DNA of 34,966 bases from Desulfobacterales bacterium (GTDB lineage Bacteria > Desulfobacterota > Desulfobacteria > Desulfobacterales > UBA2156). A program made the translations under genes and the position numbers. A model generated the notes under the pieces. That model saw nothing but the letters and a program-made list of their open reading frames with translations, had not been told where the DNA came from and did not search any database. The DNA is taken from NCBI GenBank assembly GCA_011049715.1, contig DRHF01000029.1:1-34966 (forward strand), written 5' to 3'. Every line of letters begins with the position of its first letter. Within the stretch, counting starts at the first letter, position 1. This document shows, one piece after another, positions 31,908-34,966 of the stretch.

Positions 31908-31944
31908 TATTCAATTATCAGTATTCAATTGTCAATATTCAATT
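31908..31944. repeat. three TATTCAATT repeats with exact 14-base period
   Basis: TATTCAATT occurs at 31908, 31922 and 31936, each followed by five variable bases. This lies in the 150-base gap between lepA (stop at 31971) and the kinase gene (start at 31820), both on the minus strand. It could be a regulator binding array near the kinase promoter or simple tandem duplication. Confidence 0.5.
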
Positions 31945-31949
31945 AGGCT

Positions 31950-31962
31950 CCGGCTCTGCCGG
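31950..31962 (-). terminator. short GC stem-loop after lepA
   Basis: The inverted repeat CCGGC-TCT-GCCGG lies nine bases past the lepA TAG on the minus strand. No U-run follows; the next bases are AGCCTAATT. It may weakly terminate lepA transcription, or simply be a stable mRNA end. Confidence 0.35.
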
Positions 31963-31970
31963 GTTAGGGT

Positions 31971-33767
31971 CTAATCGGTATCTGTTTTTAGAACCGCTAA
32001 AAAGGCGGACTGGGGAATCATGACCTGTCCGACCATCTTCATCCGTTTTTTTCCTTTTTTTTGTTTTTCGAGGAGCTTTCTTTTTCGTGTGATATCTCCC
32101 CCATAACACTTAGCTGTTACATCCTTCCGAAAAGGTGAAATGGTCTTCCGGGCAATGATCTTTGCGCCGATGGCGCCCTGGATGGCTATTTTAAACATCT
32201 GCCTCGGAATTTCATCCCGAAGTTTGCTGCATACTTGTCGGGCTCGCTTTTCCGCTTTATCTCTGTGTGACAGTTGAGAAAGGGCATCCACCCGTTCCCC
32301 GTTGATTAAAATATCCGTTTTCACAAGGTCTGTCTCCCTGAATTCCAACAGATCATAATCGAACGACCCATAGCCCTGGGTAATCGACTTGAGTTTGTCG
32401 TAAAAATCATAGACGATTTCAGCCAGTGGAATTTCAAATATCATTTCCAGACGATCGCTGGTCAGGTACTGATAATTGGTATTGATGCCACGACGATCAA
32501 GACAGAGGTTCATCACCACTCCCATATAACGGTCGGGGACAATGATGGAAGCCCGAATAAACGGCTCTTTTGTTTGCACAATTCCGCTGGGATCCGGGTA
32601 AAGCGCAGGATTGTCGATTGTAAACTCAGAGCCATCACCCATGATCAATTCATACTGGACCGAAGGAGCTGTTAAAATCAAGGAAAGACCATATTCGCGC
32701 TCAAGCCGCTCCTGGACCACCTCCAGGTGGAGAAGCCCCAGAAAACCACAACGAAAACCAAATCCGAGTGCCGTAGAGGAATCCTTCTCATAAATCAGAG
32801 CAGCATCGTTCAACTTCAGCTTTTCCAAGGCAACGGCCAGTTCCTCATATTCATCCGACGCCACAGGGTATATCGAGGAAAAGACCACCGGCTTGGATTC
32901 TTTAAACCCGGCCATTGAACCATCGCAGGGCCGGTCTTTTAGGGTAATGGTATCTCCGCAATGCGTGTCACTGACGGTTTTAATCCCGGCAATGAAATAT
33001 CCTACCTGTCCGGCTGTCAGTTCATTTTGCGGTAAGCGTTCAATCTGAAAAACGCCTACCTCTTCCACTTTGTAGGCCACTTGGTTGGACATAAAAACGA
33101 TTGTATTCCCCACCTTTACTTTTCCTTGAAAAACCCGGATGTGTGCAATCGTCCCCCTGTAGGCATCATAGTGGGAATCAAAAATCAACGCTTTAAGAGG
33201 CGCCCCCGGGTCTCCCGATGGCGGCGGGAGGTTTTTCACGATCTTCTCAAGTACAATTTCAATCCCTGTACCCTCTTTAGCAGAAACAAGAATGGCGGTT
33301 TCAGGGTCCAAGCCAAGGTCTTTATCGATCTGTTTTTTTACCCTTTCAACATCAGCGGACGGCAGATCGATCTTATTGATAACCGGGATGATTACTAGAT
33401 CGTGTTCCATGGCCAGGTAAAGATTGGCCAGTGTTTGCGCTTCCACACCCTGACTGGCATCTACAAGAAGGAGCGCCCCTTCACAGGAAGCGAGCGCCCG
33501 CGAAACTTCATAGGTAAAATCAACATGGCCAGGCGTATCGATCAAATTTAAAAAATAGATGTTTCCATCATTCGCCGTATACGGAAGGCAAACGGTTTGG
33601 CTTTTGATGGTAATACCCCGCTCTCTTTCGATATCCATTGTGTCAAGGATCTGATCTTGAAAATCACGGTCTGCTACGATATCCGTTGCTTGAATCAGAC
33701 GATCAGAGAGGGTGGATTTGCCATGATCAATATGGGCGATGATACTAAAATTTCGAATATTATTCAC
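31971..33767 (-). CDS. lepA: elongation factor 4 (LepA), ribosome back-translocating GTPase
   Basis: A 598-residue translational GTPase of normal LepA length. G-domain motifs are [17 protein letters not shown] and NKIDLP. The LepA-specific C-terminal domain is present ([25 protein letters not shown] is the typical basic stretch, given here only as its position near residues 555-579). The start is the GTG at 33767, because an in-frame TGA lies two codons upstream; no strong ribosome site is seen. It ends in TAG, with a TGA 12 sense codons later. It is a housekeeping gene that marks the chromosomal edge of the island. Confidence 0.96.
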   Translation of the reverse strand: MNNIRNFSIIAHIDHGKSTLSDRLIQATDIVADRDFQDQILDTMDIERERGITIKSQTVCLPYTANDGNIYFLNLIDTPGHVDFTYEVSRALASCEGALLLVDASQGVEAQTLANLYLAMEHDLVIIPVINKIDLPSADVERVKKQIDKDLGLDPETAILVSAKEGTGIEIVLEKIVKNLPPPSGDPGAPLKALIFDSHYDAYRGTIAHIRVFQGKVKVGNTIVFMSNQVAYKVEEVGVFQIERLPQNELTAGQVGYFIAGIKTVSDTHCGDTITLKDRPCDGSMAGFKESKPVVFSSIYPVASDEYEELAVALEKLKLNDAALIYEKDSSTALGFGFRCGFLGLLHLEVVQERLEREYGLSLILTAPSVQYELIMGDGSEFTIDNPALYPDPSGIVQTKEPFIRASIIVPDRYMGVVMNLCLDRRGINTNYQYLTSDRLEMIFEIPLAEIVYDFYDKLKSITQGYGSFDYDLLEFRETDLVKTDILINGERVDALSQLSHRDKAEKRARQVCSKLRDEIPRQMFKIAIQGAIGAKIIARKTISPFRKDVTAKCYGGDITRKRKLLEKQKKGKKRMKMVGQVMIPQSAFLAVLKTDTD

Positions 33768-34008
33768 AGTTCAATAGCTACATAATCCAATGATTATAGG
33801 TGTTTAAATCTTTTATAATTCTCAATAGTGCTCATCCACAACGTCCTCAGGTCAACCTGTTGTTCAAAAGTCGGTTGACATAGGCTTCCCTAAGGGCTAA
33901 ATATAGGTTTTTAACAAGTTGCATTTGTATTTGTCAATATCGGCACCATACCAATTTTATGCCTGGTTTAAAGGCCTTAATCAAGAATCTTAAGTCAAAT
34001 CGGTAAAA
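33768..34008. promoter_or_regulatory. divergent intergenic region with inverted repeat
   Basis: This 241-base region separates the divergent lepA and GGDEF genes. A 7-bp inverted repeat GTCAACC (33851-33857) and GGTTGAC (33873-33879) covers a candidate -35 TTGACA (33875-33880) facing the GGDEF gene. The -10 (TAAATA, 33898-33903) is poor. A smaller repeat CAGGT-CA-ACCTG lies at 33848-33859. This arrangement could be an operator-controlled promoter. No gene is seen in the region. Confidence 0.35.
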
Positions 34009-34965
34009 ATGATTGCGCAAATTCTAATTGTCGATGACGATCCAGCTATCCGGGACTCATTGAATGAATTCATGGAGATTGTCGGGTATCAATGTTCCGT
34101 AGCCTCATCCGCCGAGGACGCCCTCGAATTGCTAAAGAAAAACACGTATCATGTTGTAATCACCGATATCATCCTCCCGGGAATCGATGGTTTTGAGTTT
34201 ACCGAAGTCATTAAAAATAAATATGACAGCGATGTGATTATCATGACCGGCTACAGCGCAAAGTATTCCTACGAAGAAGCCATCAGTAAAGGTGCCAGTG
34301 ATTTTGTGTTTAAACCGTTTCGCTCCGAAGAGCTGCTTCTGAGGCTCAAGCGGGTATTGAAAGAGCGTGAGCTCGCCCAGGAGCAAAACCGGATAATGGA
34401 AAAACTAAAAAATCTCGCTATCACCGATGGGCTTACGAAACTTTATAATTCCAGACACTTTTATAATCAACTGCTACTGGAGGTTGACAGAACCAATCGG
34501 TATGACCGTCCACTTTCCCTACTGCTGCTGGATATAGATCACTTCAAAGCTTACAATGATACCTTTGGGCACCTCGAGGGCGACGTTGTATTGCTTAGAC
34601 TCGGACAAATCATCAAATCATGCCTCAGAAAAATGGACTCGGCTTACCGGTACGGAGGAGAGGAATTTACCATTATCCTACCTGAAACCGGCGGTGACGA
34701 AGCAAATACTGTTGCACAAAGAATAAGAACGGCAGTCGAAAACGAAAAATATATATCGACCCAGGGAAAGGAAGGTTCCGTCACCATTAGTATCGGAGTA
34801 GCTGAATATCATATCAAAGAATCACCGAAGACATTCATCATGAGATCAGATAAAGCCATGTATAAAGCCAAAAAACAGGGGCGGAACCAGGTGTTTTTCA
34901 TCTCAGCCGACCCCTCCCCGATCATGCCTCAAATTTTGCGTTCTAGAATAAAACCTACCAGATAA
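34009..34965 (+). CDS. response regulator with GGDEF diguanylate cyclase domain
   Basis: A 318-residue protein that should make cyclic di-GMP on phosphorylation. The receiver domain (1-120) has phosphoacceptor Asp53 (VVITDIILPG), with the conserved Thr in IIMTG and Lys in FKPF. The cyclase domain follows a short coiled linker. The active site is GGEEF (residues 216-220), a functional variant. An inhibitory RxxD site, Arg207-Asp210, sits five residues upstream, so product feedback is expected. It ends at a TAA just before the end of the window. No dedicated histidine kinase is adjacent. Confidence 0.93.
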   Translation: MIAQILIVDDDPAIRDSLNEFMEIVGYQCSVASSAEDALELLKKNTYHVVITDIILPGIDGFEFTEVIKNKYDSDVIIMTGYSAKYSYEEAISKGASDFVFKPFRSEELLLRLKRVLKERELAQEQNRIMEKLKNLAITDGLTKLYNSRHFYNQLLLEVDRTNRYDRPLSLLLLDIDHFKAYNDTFGHLEGDVVLLRLGQIIKSCLRKMDSAYRYGGEEFTIILPETGGDEANTVAQRIRTAVENEKYISTQGKEGSVTISIGVAEYHIKESPKTFIMRSDKAMYKAKKQGRNQVFFISADPSPIMPQILRSRIKPTR

Positions 34966-34966
34966 C

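Noticed and set aside
1-34966. CRISPR array, insertion sequence or phage genes
   Set aside because: No direct-repeat array of spacer type, transposase, integrase or phage structural gene is present.

Overview
The window reads as part of the chromosome of a strictly anaerobic bacterium, most likely a sulfate-reducing or related member of the Desulfobacterota (former Deltaproteobacteria). The evidence is bacterial housekeeping genes (lepA with bacterial-type signals, a GGDEF regulator), acetogen-type Wood-Ljungdahl corrinoid proteins (acsC, acsD, acsE), Nuo/Hyd-like flavoprotein modules and strong Shine-Dalgarno sites. The species is not identified. I counted 32 protein genes, no rRNA or tRNA, no CRISPR array and no transposase.

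The core (about 2.7-29.1 kb, all on the minus strand) is a methylamine and one-carbon gene island. In transcription order it holds acsE, acsD and acsC; a three-gene NuoE/F/G-like module; a UroD-type methyltransferase with a corrinoid protein; a RACo-type activator; a corrinoid protein (mtbC-like) and dimethylamine methyltransferase mtbB; a DUF2284 metal-binding protein; a MoxR ATPase and VWA pair; an mtbA-like methyltransferase; the activator ramA; an unknown 200-aa protein; corrinoid protein mttC and trimethylamine methyltransferase mttB; then a five-gene branched-chain-amino-acid-type (Liv) ABC transporter.

The main result is that mttB and mtbB are each interrupted by one in-frame TAG, at codons 328 and 354. 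The downstream half continues in the same frame, and the joined products have the length of archaeal MttB and MtbB. The amber codons sit where the archaeal enzymes carry pyrrolysine. A conventional caller would report four fragments, but these are two intact pyrrolysine proteins. No pylT/S/B/C/D genes lie in the window, so they must be elsewhere. Eight of the 32 genes use TAG as an ordinary terminal stop, so this genome has not cleared amber stops.

Inferred pathway: the Liv-type system may import a methylated amine. MttB/MttC and MtbB/MtbC move methyl groups onto corrinoid proteins, and RamA and the RACo-like protein re-reduce inactivated cobalt. UroD-type MtbA homologues and/or AcsE pass the methyl group to a pterin or to the corrinoid iron-sulfur protein AcsCD. 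The methyl is then oxidised or built into acetyl-CoA, and the NuoEFG-like module may handle the electrons. A cytosolic PAS-PAS-GAF histidine kinase with a NarL-type regulator lies just upstream of acsE and may control it.

Flanks: at the left end are a truncated HIT protein and a PAC2-family protein (plus strand), then a small cysteine-containing protein and a TPR protein (minus strand). At the right end lepA (minus) diverges from a response regulator-GGDEF gene (plus).
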